Assembly: GCA_031539345.1 (NCBI GenBank)
Contig: JAVKMO010000014.1
Span: forward strand, 1 to 64,000
Length of the DNA: 64,000 nucleotides
Source: JAVKMO01 sp031539345
GTDB lineage: Bacteria; Bacteroidota; Bacteroidia; Chitinophagales; Chitinophagaceae
Reading direction: 5' to 3'
Part shown: positions 53,121 to 63,395 of the stretch, one piece after another
How positions within the stretch are numbered: position 1 is the first letter of the stretch
Layout: every line of letters starts with the position of its first letter
The notes under the pieces: model-generated
The model's input: the letters and a program-made list of their open reading frames with translations, nothing else
The model's database searches: none
What the model was told of the DNA's origin: nothing
Program-made: the position numbers and the translations under genes

Positions 53121-54764
53121 TTAATAATCCATTCCTGGCATTCCACCGCCCATTCCTGGCATTCCTGCTGAAGGGGTAACTTCTTTGCTTGGTTTGTCTG
53201 CAATTACACATTCTGTTGTAAGGAGCATGCCTGACACAGATGCTGCATTTTCAATGGCTACGCGACTTACTTTAGTAGGGTCTATAACGCCAATAGAAAG
53301 TAGGTTTGCAAATTCTTCCGTGCGTGCGTTATATCCAAAGTCTGCTTTGCCTTCTTTTACTTTTTGAACAATAATAGAACCTTCTATTCCTGCATTGGCA
53401 ACAATTTGGCGAAGTGGTTCTTCTAAAGCTCTACGAACAATTGAAATACCTGTGTTTTCGTCTTCATTCGCGCCTTTTAATTTTGATATTGCTTCTATAC
53501 TTCTAATAAATGCTACTCCACCTCCAGGCACAATGCCTTCTGCCACTGCGGCTCTTGTTGCGTGTAATGCGTCATCTACTCTATCTTTTTTTTCTTTCAT
53601 TTCAACTTCTGTTGCGGCTCCAACTTTCAATACAGCTACGCCACCGCTTAATTTTGCTAAACGTTCTTGTAATTTTTCTTTGTCATAATCAGAAGTCGTT
53701 GCTTCAATTTGTGCTTTGATTTGATTGATGCGTGCTGTAATGTCCGCTTTTTTACCTTTTCCTCCAACAACGGTTGTGTTGTCTTTGTCTATGGTCATTC
53801 TTTCTGCACGTCCCAAATAAGTGAGGTCTGCATTTTCTAATTTAAAGCCTTGTTCTTCGCTAATGACTGTCCCTGTTGTTAATATGGCAATGTCTTGCAA
53901 CATTTCTTTTCTTCTATCTCCAAAACCCGGTGCTTTTACTGCAGCTACCTTTAACGTTCCGCGTAATTTGTTCACCACTAAAGTTGCTAATGCTTCACCG
54001 TCTAAATCTTCTGAAATAATTACAAGCGGTGCTCCTTGTTGTGCTACCTTTTCTAAGATGTGTAAAATTTCTTTCATGGTAGAAATTTTCTTATCATAGA
54101 TTAAGATGTATGGATTTTCTAATTCAGCAATCATTTTTTCGCTGTTAGTAACAAAGTAAGGCGACACATACCCTCTGTCAAATTGCATACCTTCTACCAC
54201 ATCAACAATTGTTTCTGTTCCTTTTGCTTCTTCAACGGTAATTACGCCGTCTTTGCCTACTTTTTGCATTGCATTTGCAATCAATTTGCCAATCACGTTA
54301 TCGTTATTTGCAGAGATAGTCGCTACTTGTTCAATTTTTTTATTGTCATTGCCTACTAATTGACTTTGCGTTTGAAGGTGTTCTACAACTTTTAAAACCG
54401 CTTTGTCAATCCCTCTTTTTAAGTCCATTGGATTTGCGCCTGCAGCAACGTTTCTTAAGCCTTCGCCAATCATTGATTGTGCAAGTACTGTTGCTGTTGT
54501 TGTACCATCTCCTGCTAAATCTGCAGTTTTTGACGCTACTTCTTTAACCATTTGTGCACCCATGTTTTCAATTGCGTCTTCCAATTCAATTTCTTTTGCA
54601 ACAGTAACGCCGTCTTTAGTAATGTTTGGGGCACCGAATTTTTTTTCAATGACAACGTTACGACCTTTAGGTCCTAAGGTTACTTTCACTGCATTTGCGA
54701 GTGTATCAACACCTTTTTTAATTTTTGTTCTTGCGTCTGTACTAAAAAATATTTGTTTAGCCAT
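53121..54764 (-). CDS. groEL: Chaperonin GroEL
   Basis: This 60-kDa chaperonin forms double rings with GroES. Its features are LGPKGRNVVIEKKFGAP, the ATP-site DGTTTATVLAQ and the glycine/methionine-rich tail GGMPGMGGGMPGMDY. The length is 547 aa. It follows groES by 51 bp. No CIRCE element (the HrcA operator) was seen upstream of groES. Confidence 0.98.
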   Translation of the reverse strand: MAKQIFFSTDARTKIKKGVDTLANAVKVTLGPKGRNVVIEKKFGAPNITKDGVTVAKEIELEDAIENMGAQMVKEVASKTADLAGDGTTTATVLAQSMIGEGLRNVAAGANPMDLKRGIDKAVLKVVEHLQTQSQLVGNDNKKIEQVATISANNDNVIGKLIANAMQKVGKDGVITVEEAKGTETIVDVVEGMQFDRGYVSPYFVTNSEKMIAELENPYILIYDKKISTMKEILHILEKVAQQGAPLVIISEDLDGEALATLVVNKLRGTLKVAAVKAPGFGDRRKEMLQDIAILTTGTVISEEQGFKLENADLTYLGRAERMTIDKDNTTVVGGKGKKADITARINQIKAQIEATTSDYDKEKLQERLAKLSGGVAVLKVGAATEVEMKEKKDRVDDALHATRAAVAEGIVPGGGVAFIRSIEAISKLKGANEDENTGISIVRRALEEPLRQIVANAGIEGSIIVQKVKEGKADFGYNARTEEFANLLSIGVIDPTKVSRVAIENAASVSGMLLTTECVIADKPSKEVTPSAGMPGMGGGMPGMDY

Positions 54765-54815
54765 AGATAGTTCTATTTTATATTATTAAATGAATAAAAA
54801 AATGTTAGAATAAGT

Positions 54816-55097
54816 TTAAACAATAGCGAGAATGTCAGATTCTCTCATAATTAAATATTCTTCTCCTTCGTGGTTCAATTCTGTGCCTGCATATTTACCA
54901 TACAGAACAGTATCACCGACTTTTACCGTAATCGGTTCGTCTTTTTTTCCACCACCAACGGCAACAATGGTTCCTTGTTGTGGTTTTTCTTTTGCGGTAT
55001 CAGGGATAATAATTCCTCCTGCTGTTTTTGTTTCTGCGGGAGCTGCTTTAACAACAACCCTGTCGTGTAGGGGTGTAATATTGATTTTTTTTGCCAT
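54816..55097 (-). CDS. groES: Co-chaperonin GroES
   Basis: This 93-aa protein has the beta-barrel core (PLHDRVVVK, GGIIIPDTAKEKPQQG) and the mobile loop ETKTAGGIIIP. It caps the GroEL ring. The next gene upstream, folB, is 167 bp away on the same strand. Confidence 0.98.
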   Translation of the reverse strand: MAKKINITPLHDRVVVKAAPAETKTAGGIIIPDTAKEKPQQGTIVAVGGGKKDEPITVKVGDTVLYGKYAGTELNHEGEEYLIMRESDILAIV

Positions 55098-55264
55098 AAG
55101 AAAAATGTAAATTTAAATTGTGAAAAATGATTTTATGCTTTTTAGAAAGCAAGAAAGATACCGCAAAAAAAATGACGAAAGAATGTCGCTGTTAACATGA
55201 AAAAATGTATTTTTTGGCTCAAAAAAAATTATATCACTAACAGAATGGCATCAAACGATATGAT

Positions 55265-55618
55265 TTATGTTCTTTGTGTATAAAGCTCAACAATCATGTT
55301 TCCTTGAAAGCCAACTAAGTTCAAGTGCTTTTTTTGAATATTCGTTGTGAGGCCTTGAATTTGAGGAAATGTAGTTAAACAATGCGTATTGATTTGTTGG
55401 CATAGCGTTTCTAGTAAATCATAGCGTTGATTAAAAATTGTTTTTACACTTTCATACAATAATACATAGTCAAGCGTTTCGTTGATTTGTACAATGAGGG
55501 TTTGTGGAGTTTTGAGTTGAACCGAAATATTCAGAATAAACCAATTGCCAATTTGTTTTTCTTCTTCATACAAACCATGAAAGCCATATAGTTCAAGATT
55601 TTTTAAATGGATAATCAT
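55265..55618 (-). CDS. folB: Dihydroneopterin aldolase
   Basis: This folate-pathway enzyme splits 7,8-dihydroneopterin. The 117-aa protein has LYGFHGLYEEEKQIGNWF (the family GxHG...E motif) and NETLDYVLLYESV (the DTVDY region). No other folate gene is adjacent. Confidence 0.9.
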   Translation of the reverse strand: MIIHLKNLELYGFHGLYEEEKQIGNWFILNISVQLKTPQTLIVQINETLDYVLLYESVKTIFNQRYDLLETLCQQINTHCLTTFPQIQGLTTNIQKKHLNLVGFQGNMIVELYTQRT

Positions 55619-55709
55619 ATCAAAAATTGGTTAATCAAGTATTACAAATGAATAGAAAAGTGCATTTAAAATCAACGAGTTGCATGGACCGCTTACATAT
55701 AGAATCTTT

Positions 55710-58115
55710 TTAAAAGCGACTTGCTTTTTTGTTTTCGCCTTCTAATTTTTTAAATGCTTCATAAACTTTTTGAGTTGCTTCGGTTTTTTTCTCTTGTAAA
55801 ATATGTTTTATTCCTTCGGCAATAATGTTTTGTGCCACATCGAATTGCCGTAACCTTGTATGAGCGAGTGCCAATAAAAGTTTTGCTTGGTGTTGATAAA
55901 TAGATTGTGGAAAGTGTTGTGTCAATTCTTGATATGCGGTATTGATAGCACTATATTTTTTTTGTTCATACAAGTCATAAATTGTTTCATACTCTTTGTC
56001 TTCATTGGGCTTGGTTGTATGAGACAAATTGTTTGTGAATAAATTTGTGAACTTTCCTTGAGCAAACTGATGTACATATTTTTCTTTTAAAGCGTTGATT
56101 GTTTCTTGTTGTACGCCTATTTCTTTATACAAAAAATACAAGTTGGCATAAGCATCTTCAACCGCTTTACTTCGTGAATATAAGGTAACAATATCTTTGT
56201 AAAATTCTACTGCTTGATAATTGTCTTTAAATTTTAAGTAAGCAATATTTGCCATTTGATAAAGAGCGTCAGATATGATTTCGTCTGATGCTACTTGTTG
56301 TTCTGCAGTCAGCGGAATTTCATTTTCGATTTGTTCTAATAAGGTTTTATAGTACCCTCTTTTTATTGTGTCAATTTCTTGCTTTACCACAACGCCATTA
56401 TTGTCAGCAGAAAAATCATTCAAACCAATCGCTGCTTTTCTTCTCCAATGATCAACGTTTTTTCTATTGCCCCATATTATATTAAACTGTTGGATGTCAT
56501 TGTTTTGTTTGTCTTTATTTTCAACCGATCGATTGTTTTTCAACTGTGCAAATTTTTCAAAAGCAATTTCTTGCTTTTTGGTATTAATGTTTTTTTTCAA
56601 CTCGCTTTCTTTTGCTTTCGCTTTTTTAAGTATAAAACTTTCTCTGTCTTTTTTTGATAGCAATGCTATTTTCTTCAAACTGTCTTGCTTATCTTTTTGA
56701 AGTTGAAATTGGGCATATTCTTTTAAGGGATTGCGCAATGTCAGTAAGACTTGTTTTGCTGTATCTCCATTTAAAAAAGCATCCTCAATTTTATCTAAAA
56801 CATTGGCACATTGATGGTAATTTTTCTTTTTCCATAGCAATTCAAACAATTGATAATAAATAAAGTTCTTGTCTGGTGCGTTACCCAAATCAATATGTGC
56901 AACGCTTTTTTGAATATAAGAAGTAGCTTCTACTAAATCATTTTTTTTAATCGCCATAAGAGACGCTCCATAATAAATTAAGTCTGTGTATAATTCAAAG
57001 CGTTCTTGATTTAACAGTTTAAGCAAATCTCGAATATGATCATTGATAATATAGACATTTGGATGCCTCTCTTGAAGTGCAAAATAAATTCTACTATAAA
57101 TTTCCAAAACAGGGTCGTACGTATATTGAATCGAAAATTTTAAATATTGTGTTGCTAAATCTTCACGCTGTTCTAAATTATAAAGTTGAGCAATTAAATA
57201 ACAACGCCTTCCCCTCTCTTGCCTATCTTTAGACCGTTGTATCGTATTGATTAAATGCTGGGCAGCTAGTGTATATTGTTTTTTCTTATAGTAATAATAG
57301 GCTTTGGCTTCGTCATACAAAGGACGTAAACGCTGAGGGAAGAAAATATCTTTATCTAAAGTACTCATCAAAGCGGCGGCATCGTCGTACTCTTCTAATT
57401 CAGTATGCGTTTTTACAATCCATACGAGCGCTTCATTTCTTGCTTGTTCAGTATGCTTTAGTTTTGCCCAAAACCCTTTGTCTTCTCTATTGACAACAGT
57501 TGGTGCAGTAATCAATTTTTTCTTTCCTGTTTCTGTAAAATAAGAACGGTTTTCATACTTGCTGTCATATTGATAATTGACATACTGAAACATGAGTAAA
57601 GCAGAGTCATAATCTTGTTTGTAGTAATACATTTTTCCCATGTATAAATACATATCATCTACCCATTTATTTCTTAAATCATGCAAAAGAATGCCCGATG
57701 TAAGACGCATTACCATAGAGTCTAAAGCACTAAAAAATGTTTTAGCGAGATAGTCTGGGTCATAGTTCAAAAAGGTGATTGGAATAGCTGTAAAGTTCTC
57801 TTTGTAATGTTCTTGAGCACTGTCAATTATTTTTTCTAAAAACAATTGTGCATTGTAAATGTAATTATAGCGAGTGGTTGTATTGTTGTAAAAAGCTCGC
57901 AAAGCGGTATAGCGTTTTGCACTTGATTTTTCTGCTGGCAACTTCATATTTTGAAAGTTGACAGGTTTTAGAATTTCTAAAATTTGCGGTTTTTTAGCAG
58001 ACTCTGTTTGACCATTCGTTTGAATCTTTGTTTGTGCAAATAAACTTATTTGAGTATTTGACAAAAAGGCGAAAAAACAATAAATGAACAAAATGAGCCG
58101 TTTGATTAGCAACAC
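55710..58115 (-). CDS. TPR protein resembling SprE/PorW of the type IX secretion system
   Basis: This exported protein of about 800 aa is built mainly from TPR-like helices. After a signal segment (LIKRLILFIYCFFAFLSNTQISLFAQ) comes YYNNTTTRYNYIYNAQLFLEKII with a following ALDSM...LHDLRNKWVDDMYLYMGKMYYYKQDYDSAL, the layout of SprE/PorW, a T9SS-associated TPR protein. A charged lysine-rich coiled segment lies near residues 490-560. No ATG exists before the signal segment. GTG at 58115 is the likely start, with another GTG at 58148. The family match is by pattern only. Confidence 0.65.
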   Translation of the reverse strand: MLLIKRLILFIYCFFAFLSNTQISLFAQTKIQTNGQTESAKKPQILEILKPVNFQNMKLPAEKSSAKRYTALRAFYNNTTTRYNYIYNAQLFLEKIIDSAQEHYKENFTAIPITFLNYDPDYLAKTFFSALDSMVMRLTSGILLHDLRNKWVDDMYLYMGKMYYYKQDYDSALLMFQYVNYQYDSKYENRSYFTETGKKKLITAPTVVNREDKGFWAKLKHTEQARNEALVWIVKTHTELEEYDDAAALMSTLDKDIFFPQRLRPLYDEAKAYYYYKKKQYTLAAQHLINTIQRSKDRQERGRRCYLIAQLYNLEQREDLATQYLKFSIQYTYDPVLEIYSRIYFALQERHPNVYIINDHIRDLLKLLNQERFELYTDLIYYGASLMAIKKNDLVEATSYIQKSVAHIDLGNAPDKNFIYYQLFELLWKKKNYHQCANVLDKIEDAFLNGDTAKQVLLTLRNPLKEYAQFQLQKDKQDSLKKIALLSKKDRESFILKKAKAKESELKKNINTKKQEIAFEKFAQLKNNRSVENKDKQNNDIQQFNIIWGNRKNVDHWRRKAAIGLNDFSADNNGVVVKQEIDTIKRGYYKTLLEQIENEIPLTAEQQVASDEIISDALYQMANIAYLKFKDNYQAVEFYKDIVTLYSRSKAVEDAYANLYFLYKEIGVQQETINALKEKYVHQFAQGKFTNLFTNNLSHTTKPNEDKEYETIYDLYEQKKYSAINTAYQELTQHFPQSIYQHQAKLLLALAHTRLRQFDVAQNIIAEGIKHILQEKKTEATQKVYEAFKKLEGENKKASRF

Positions 58116-58169
58116 AACACTACACAATGGATTCACTTCAAAAAGCACAATAAAAAAGCATGAATGAAT

Positions 58170-58598
58170 TTAAGAAGCAGATATAATTTGTACCTCATGT
58201 TGTATCAAACAACCCGCCATACGGAGGGTTGTGGCAACAGAACAATATTTATTCATCGATAAATCACAAGCCTTTTGTGCTTTATCTCGGTCTAAATTAC
58301 CTTTTAAAACAAATACAATATTGGCTTTTTTCCACAACGATACATCTCCCGTTTTTTCTCGCTCCCCTTCTATTTGTATTTCTATGTCTTGCAAATCTTG
58401 TCTTTGTTTTTTCAAAATACTCACCACATCGATTCCACTACAACCTGCCATACCCATCAATAATAATTGCATTGGCGTTGTACCAAAATCTACTCCACCT
58501 AATTCTTTTTTTGTATCCATACGGACAACATTTTGGGCTTCATCATGTGCTTCAAAACCAAAATCTCCTGCTTTTCTTTTAAGGGTAATTTTATTCAT
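58170..58598 (-). CDS. OsmC-family protein
   Basis: This 142-aa OsmC/Ohr-fold protein has the first conserved cysteine in MGMAGCSGIDVV and the second near KYCSVATTLR. OsmC-type proteins detoxify organic peroxides or act on small thiols. This one resembles the YhfA branch more than Ohr. The stop of hscB and the start overlap by 1 bp (58598), so the two are coupled. Confidence 0.92.
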   Translation of the reverse strand: MNKITLKRKAGDFGFEAHDEAQNVVRMDTKKELGGVDFGTTPMQLLLMGMAGCSGIDVVSILKKQRQDLQDIEIQIEGEREKTGDVSLWKKANIVFVLKGNLDRDKAQKACDLSMNKYCSVATTLRMAGCLIQHEVQIISAS

Positions 58599-59113
58599 TA
58601 GTTTGTTTTTATAAATTGAAAATGATTCAATAATCTGTCTAAATATTTCTTTTTAAAATAATACGTTTTTAATAAAGCAATATCTTTATCTGTGATAATA
58701 AATTGAGAATCGCTATTGTCTAAAATAAATTTAATTGGTTTTTCGATATCTATAAATGCAGATTTCAAGGTCGCATCAATATTGTCTTTACTGTCTTGAT
58801 GTGCGTGAAGACGAGCGTATTCTATTTCCTCGTGAAGTTCAAGCATATTCATTAAAAACACATTATCAAAAGTAACTTTGTCTTCTTCATTTATTTTTAC
58901 GCCACGTAGGTCTAACAAATAGGCAAGTCGTTTTTGAGGATGCTTTAATGTTTCATAAGCAATATTGATTGCAGTAATGGGGACAACAATGTCTTCGCTC
59001 GATTGATTACTATCTGGATGATGGATTCTACACAATGCATAGAACTTATTTTCTAAAATAGGCCTATCTATAAACAAATTTTCTTCACAGTCAAACAATT
59101 GGAAATAGTTCAT
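58598..59113 (-). CDS. hscB: HscB-like iron-sulfur co-chaperone
   Basis: This J-domain protein works with HscA in iron-sulfur cluster transfer. The N-terminal J domain has the HPD motif in CRIHHPDSN and RLAYLLDLRG. The C-terminal helical domain has FLMNMLELHEEIEYARL, typical of HscB. The length is 171 aa. No isc genes are adjacent. Confidence 0.9.
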   Translation of the reverse strand: MNYFQLFDCEENLFIDRPILENKFYALCRIHHPDSNQSSEDIVVPITAINIAYETLKHPQKRLAYLLDLRGVKINEEDKVTFDNVFLMNMLELHEEIEYARLHAHQDSKDNIDATLKSAFIDIEKPIKFILDNSDSQFIITDKDIALLKTYYFKKKYLDRLLNHFQFIKTN

Positions 59114-59216
59114 AATAGTCTGAATTGGAGTAATGGCGTAAGTTATACGACAAATTAAACTATTGTTTTACCTGTCCCATCAAACAAAATTTTCCAAACA
59201 TTTCGATTGACAAGCA

Positions 59217-61028
59217 TTATGGAATAAATACAGATAATGCTTTTCTTGTCAAAGTTGAATTAAGAATGCCTCCATAAATAACAAGAATATAACGTTGATT
59301 TGAAGTGATATTGCCTGGTAATACAAAAGACACCTTATTTGGCTTATTAGCGATAGTTTTAGAACCTAAATCAGCTTCTTCCATACCCAAAATATTGTAT
59401 AATTTAAAGTTGACTTCTTCTGTATATTTTGCCATATACTCTACATGTAATGTTACATTTTCACCATTTTTCTCTGCATAAACAACTGGTTCTTTATCTG
59501 GAGATAAATCATCTAATTTAGTTGTACAAGTTACAGGTATTGTAGTATAAGAACTTGATACTTCTGGTCCGTATTTGTCGGTTTGAAGTAATTTTAAATA
59601 GATGGGTTGAGTCGTTGAAAAAATAGCCGGATCAGAAATAATTCCATTTAACGAAAACGAAGTACTTAGCTCACTATTAGTTAAATTAATGTCAGTTGTT
59701 TTTAAAGCTTGTAAAACTCCTTTACCAGTAGCCATATCATTTGTCAAATACATTGTAAATTCCAAATTAGAATAATAAATATCGGTTGGCTTCCACTTTA
59801 AAGTAATCTTACAAGGATCTTCACCAATTTCATTTTTAACACCAATAATTTTAGAAGATACTGGTGTTGCGTTCAAATTTGTGAGAGTAAATAAATTTTC
59901 TTTTAACGGTGTTTGCTGTAAGTCTAAATTAACAGAACGGGTATACATGACCATTGGCGTACTTAAAGCGTATGGTAAAACATAAGAAAGTCTAGGTGTA
60001 AATTTTGAGAGTGATACATAATCCCATTTTGAAAGAGAGGTGTCCCCTCCGTGTACATTGTTTTCTTCATTGACAAACTGGGTAATAAATGCACTACCTG
60101 GCATAAAATTACTTTTCTTTGTTATGCCATCAATATATTTTTTAGACACTGCAAATTTCAACGAATCTATAACAACATCTTTTTCATTCTTGGTTAAATT
60201 TTTAATTTTCCATTGCAAATTAGATGTTTCATCAGAACGAGTAGCATAATTTTTTTTATCTTTTTTTGAAAAAGTATCCACATTAAAAGAAAGTTTAACC
60301 TTTTGACTGGTTAAACCACTTTGTTGAGCAGCTATTCTTGCCATGGCAATTGTTTCATTTGTGCCAATGGGGATAATCGTTTCTGATGATGATATACGTG
60401 ATTTAATGACTTTAGAATCAGTATTTGTTACAACATAAGAAAGACCAGAAAAACAAGTAACATGAGCATTATTAAGTAATTCTAACGAATTGCCATTTGC
60501 CATCACAAATTTACCTTTTGCAAAGTTTACATTTTCTCCAACACTTATATTTTCATTTCTTAAATCTACGCCTAATGGATTATTCACTTGCAAATTAGTC
60601 AATCTAAAAGTGTCTGTTCCAGAAGTATTGAGTGCATTGTAGATGGTTTGTTTTTGCGTAGTATGATCAAAAGATAAAACGTGAGGTCCTAAAAATTTGG
60701 CATCACTGCCTACCTCAAATATTTTTCCTTTAAAAAACATATTGTGTCCAAAATCATTTGTTTGAATGAATGGAGTATTACAATCAAAATTATCCAAAAT
60801 GCTAGTTGGGGTAGGATCAGCAAAAGATACTAATCCATTCACATACATATCGCTGGTGATAGCAGAGGCGTCTTCACTATGAAAATAAATGGAATCTGCC
60901 ATATCACTTAGTTGATGGACGGCAACAATATCATCAGATTGAGAAAAAGAAAATTGAGTAATGCTAAAGAAAAACAAAACAAAAAACAATGTTTTTAATA
61001 GGGATAAAATGGGAGTATTTTTTTTCAT
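59217..61028 (-). CDS. Large exported protein, possible type IX secretion substrate
   Basis: This 603-aa protein has a signal peptide (ending FSITQFSFSQ). The middle is rich in beta strands with repeated NxLxL turns (NGNSLELLNNAHVTCFSG). The C-terminal ~85 residues (VNFKLYNILGMEEADLGSK...KALSVFIP) resemble a T9SS-type C-terminal sorting domain, with a KxxxYxxLG-like start. The family is unnamed. A T9SS-related TPR gene lies about 1 kb downstream on the same strand, which fits. Confidence 0.6.
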   Translation of the reverse strand: MKKNTPILSLLKTLFFVLFFFSITQFSFSQSDDIVAVHQLSDMADSIYFHSEDASAITSDMYVNGLVSFADPTPTSILDNFDCNTPFIQTNDFGHNMFFKGKIFEVGSDAKFLGPHVLSFDHTTQKQTIYNALNTSGTDTFRLTNLQVNNPLGVDLRNENISVGENVNFAKGKFVMANGNSLELLNNAHVTCFSGLSYVVTNTDSKVIKSRISSSETIIPIGTNETIAMARIAAQQSGLTSQKVKLSFNVDTFSKKDKKNYATRSDETSNLQWKIKNLTKNEKDVVIDSLKFAVSKKYIDGITKKSNFMPGSAFITQFVNEENNVHGGDTSLSKWDYVSLSKFTPRLSYVLPYALSTPMVMYTRSVNLDLQQTPLKENLFTLTNLNATPVSSKIIGVKNEIGEDPCKITLKWKPTDIYYSNLEFTMYLTNDMATGKGVLQALKTTDINLTNSELSTSFSLNGIISDPAIFSTTQPIYLKLLQTDKYGPEVSSSYTTIPVTCTTKLDDLSPDKEPVVYAEKNGENVTLHVEYMAKYTEEVNFKLYNILGMEEADLGSKTIANKPNKVSFVLPGNITSNQRYILVIYGGILNSTLTRKALSVFIP

Positions 61029-61188
61029 ATTGTAAGCTCAATAAAGATAAGATTGAATTAGAAAATCAAAGATATATGCCTATAACAGAGTTGTCTTATT
61101 TTTATTCTTTTTTTAAGTTTTCATTAATTACAATAGCACAAGATAATGTGGTAAAAAATTAAAACAAGGGTGTCCTACATCATAAAAA

Positions 61189-62082
61189 TTATTGATGCTT
61201 TTTTTGTTTTGCATTGTAGTCAAAATAAGTTTGTAAAGCAACGCTCAAAAAAATAAAAAATACGCCATAATAAAAGCCAGGTCCAACTTGTTTTCCTTCA
61301 TCAAAAAAAATGAAACTCATAAAAACGGTATAGACGGGTTCTAAGTTGATAATGATGTTTTCAGTAAAAGGTTCTATAAATTGTAAGGCATGATAAGCCA
61401 AATACATAGGCAAAATGGTGCAAAACAAAGACAGTATAACAATCCAAAAAATATTATTGTTGATGATCACTAAAGAATAAAAGGTTTGGAAATTTGTACT
61501 GCAAACAACAACAGTGGTAAGCACAATAGCGCCGACAAGCATTTGCATCGACAAAACGGGCAATGGAGATAATTGTTCAATGAGCGATTTGTTGAGTACA
61601 GGAATAAACGAATTTAACAGACTTGCAAATAGACCAACAACAATGCCCAAGCGATATTGTGGTTCTAATTTAAACATTAAACTAATGCCAACAATGGCTA
61701 ATACGCCTAAAGACAAATTTAATACGGTGATTTTTTTCTTATGAATAAAATATTCTACAAAAACAGAAAAAAAAGCTGTTGCGGATAAGCAAACGACGGC
61801 AATGGACACATTGGCAAGCTGAATACTTTGGTAAAAACAAATCCAATGCAAAGTTAAAATAACGCCTACTGTACTGATAGAAAACACTTTTTGGGGAAAT
61901 AATTGAATGGCACGAAGAATTTTTTTTATCGTAAATGGCAATAATACGATGGCACAAAAAGACATTCTTAACCATACAAGTTGTAAAGCTTGCAATTGAA
62001 TAAGTTTGCCTAAAATGCCTGTAAATCCCCATAAAAAAACGGCAACATGAATATACACCAAGGCTTTTTTTTTGTCTGTCAT
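61189..62082 (-). CDS. EamA/DMT-family transporter
   Basis: This inner-membrane transporter has 297 aa and about ten helices in two EamA repeats. The first repeat begins HVAVFLWGFTGILGKLI. The second contains PEYTVFMSF-like text (LEPVYTVFMSFIFF). The substrate is unknown. It ends 160 bp before the 603-aa protein gene and begins 10 bp after hisD, so it may be expressed with the his genes. Confidence 0.9.
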   Translation of the reverse strand: MTDKKKALVYIHVAVFLWGFTGILGKLIQLQALQLVWLRMSFCAIVLLPFTIKKILRAIQLFPQKVFSISTVGVILTLHWICFYQSIQLANVSIAVVCLSATAFFSVFVEYFIHKKKITVLNLSLGVLAIVGISLMFKLEPQYRLGIVVGLFASLLNSFIPVLNKSLIEQLSPLPVLSMQMLVGAIVLTTVVVCSTNFQTFYSLVIINNNIFWIVILSLFCTILPMYLAYHALQFIEPFTENIIINLEPVYTVFMSFIFFDEGKQVGPGFYYGVFFIFLSVALQTYFDYNAKQKKHQ

Positions 62083-62092
62083 GGTTGTTTAA

Positions 62093-63394
62093 TTATTTTT
62101 TATCTGATTTCATGCGTATCAAAACCGATTGTTGGTGTGCTGTTAGTTGTTCTGCTGATGCCATTTCAGCAACCGTGGTTCCGAGTACAGCAATTCCTTT
62201 TTGGGTAATTTTTTGAAAGGTGATTTTTTTTACAAATGTATCAACCGAAACTCCACTATACGCTTTAGCATAACCGTTTGTTGGCAAAGTATGATTTGTG
62301 CCAGACGCATAATCTCCAAGTGCTTCGGCACTATATTCACCTAAAAAAACACTACCAGCATTTTGAATCAATGGAATATATTGTTCATACAAAGGTGTAC
62401 TTAGTATTAGATGTTCAGGTGCATAATGGTTGATCAGGTTAATTTGAAGTTGTACGTTTTTTTGAATGATGATTTTTGAATGTAATAAAGATTGTTCCAT
62501 TATTTTTTTTCTTGGTAAGGCAAGCAGTTGATTTTGAATGGCAATATTAATTTGATGAGCAATTTTTTGATTACTTACAACGACGACCACTTGGCTATCT
62601 ACGCCATGCTCTAATTGAGACAAAACATCTGCCGCAACCCATTCTGGGCGGGCTTCTTTATCCGCAACAATCATCAATTCTGAAGGACCTGCGGGCATAT
62701 CGATGGCTACACCATAACGAATAGCTTCTAATTTTGCAGCAGTAACAAAGGCATTGCCTGGGCCAACAATTTTGTACACTGATGGTATATTTTCTGTTCC
62801 AAACGTTAAACTCGCAATGGCTTGAATGCCGCCACACTTAAAAATTTTAGTAACGCCAACCAAACTTGCTGCAAATAATATAGCATCGTGAATTTGCCCT
62901 TGTTGATTAGGCGGTGTAGTGAGAATAATGTCTTTGCAGCCTGCAATTTGAGCAGGAATACCTAACATTAAAACCGAAGAGAAAAGTGGTGCAGTTCCAC
63001 CAGGCACATACATACCAATTTTTTCTATCGCCCGAGATTCTCTCCAACACGTTATACCTTCAAGAATTTTTACTTTTTTGATTTGTTCTTTTTGTTCAAC
63101 ATGAAACTTGAAAATATTTTTATAGGCTTGTTCAATAGCTTTTTTTAATGCAAGAGGTAGACGCTTTTTAGCAAGTGCCATTTCTTGCTTACTGACTTCA
63201 AAGTTTTTTATTTCAACTTGGTCAAATTTTAAAGTATAACTCCGTAACGCTTTTTCGGCATTTTTTTTAATGGCATCAAAAATTTCTCCCACTAATTGCT
63301 GTTGCTGAAAGGCGTTTTTTTGCGGACGTTGTAATAGTTCGTTTATGGTTTTCTGATTATAGTTGTCGATAATAGACAATTGGTTTTTCTGCAT
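62093..63394 (-). CDS. hisD: Histidinol dehydrogenase
   Basis: This enzyme oxidises histidinol to histidine in two NAD-dependent steps. Its marks are YVPGGTAPLFSSVLM, GPGNAFVTAAK, MPAGPSELMIVAD, the metal-ligand region SQLEHGVDSQV and NHTLPTNGYAKAYSG. The length is 433 aa. It is directly downstream of hisG. Confidence 0.97.
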   Translation of the reverse strand: MQKNQLSIIDNYNQKTINELLQRPQKNAFQQQQLVGEIFDAIKKNAEKALRSYTLKFDQVEIKNFEVSKQEMALAKKRLPLALKKAIEQAYKNIFKFHVEQKEQIKKVKILEGITCWRESRAIEKIGMYVPGGTAPLFSSVLMLGIPAQIAGCKDIILTTPPNQQGQIHDAILFAASLVGVTKIFKCGGIQAIASLTFGTENIPSVYKIVGPGNAFVTAAKLEAIRYGVAIDMPAGPSELMIVADKEARPEWVAADVLSQLEHGVDSQVVVVVSNQKIAHQINIAIQNQLLALPRKKIMEQSLLHSKIIIQKNVQLQINLINHYAPEHLILSTPLYEQYIPLIQNAGSVFLGEYSAEALGDYASGTNHTLPTNGYAKAYSGVSVDTFVKKITFQKITQKGIAVLGTTVAEMASAEQLTAHQQSVLIRMKSDKK

Positions 63395-63395
63395 A

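Noticed and set aside
54403..54789. A 128-codon plus-strand ORF opposite groEL
   Set aside because: It is the antisense frame of a highly conserved gene and its product has no family features.
55098..55264. A CIRCE operator upstream of groES
   Set aside because: No TTAGCACTC-like inverted repeat was found in the gap.
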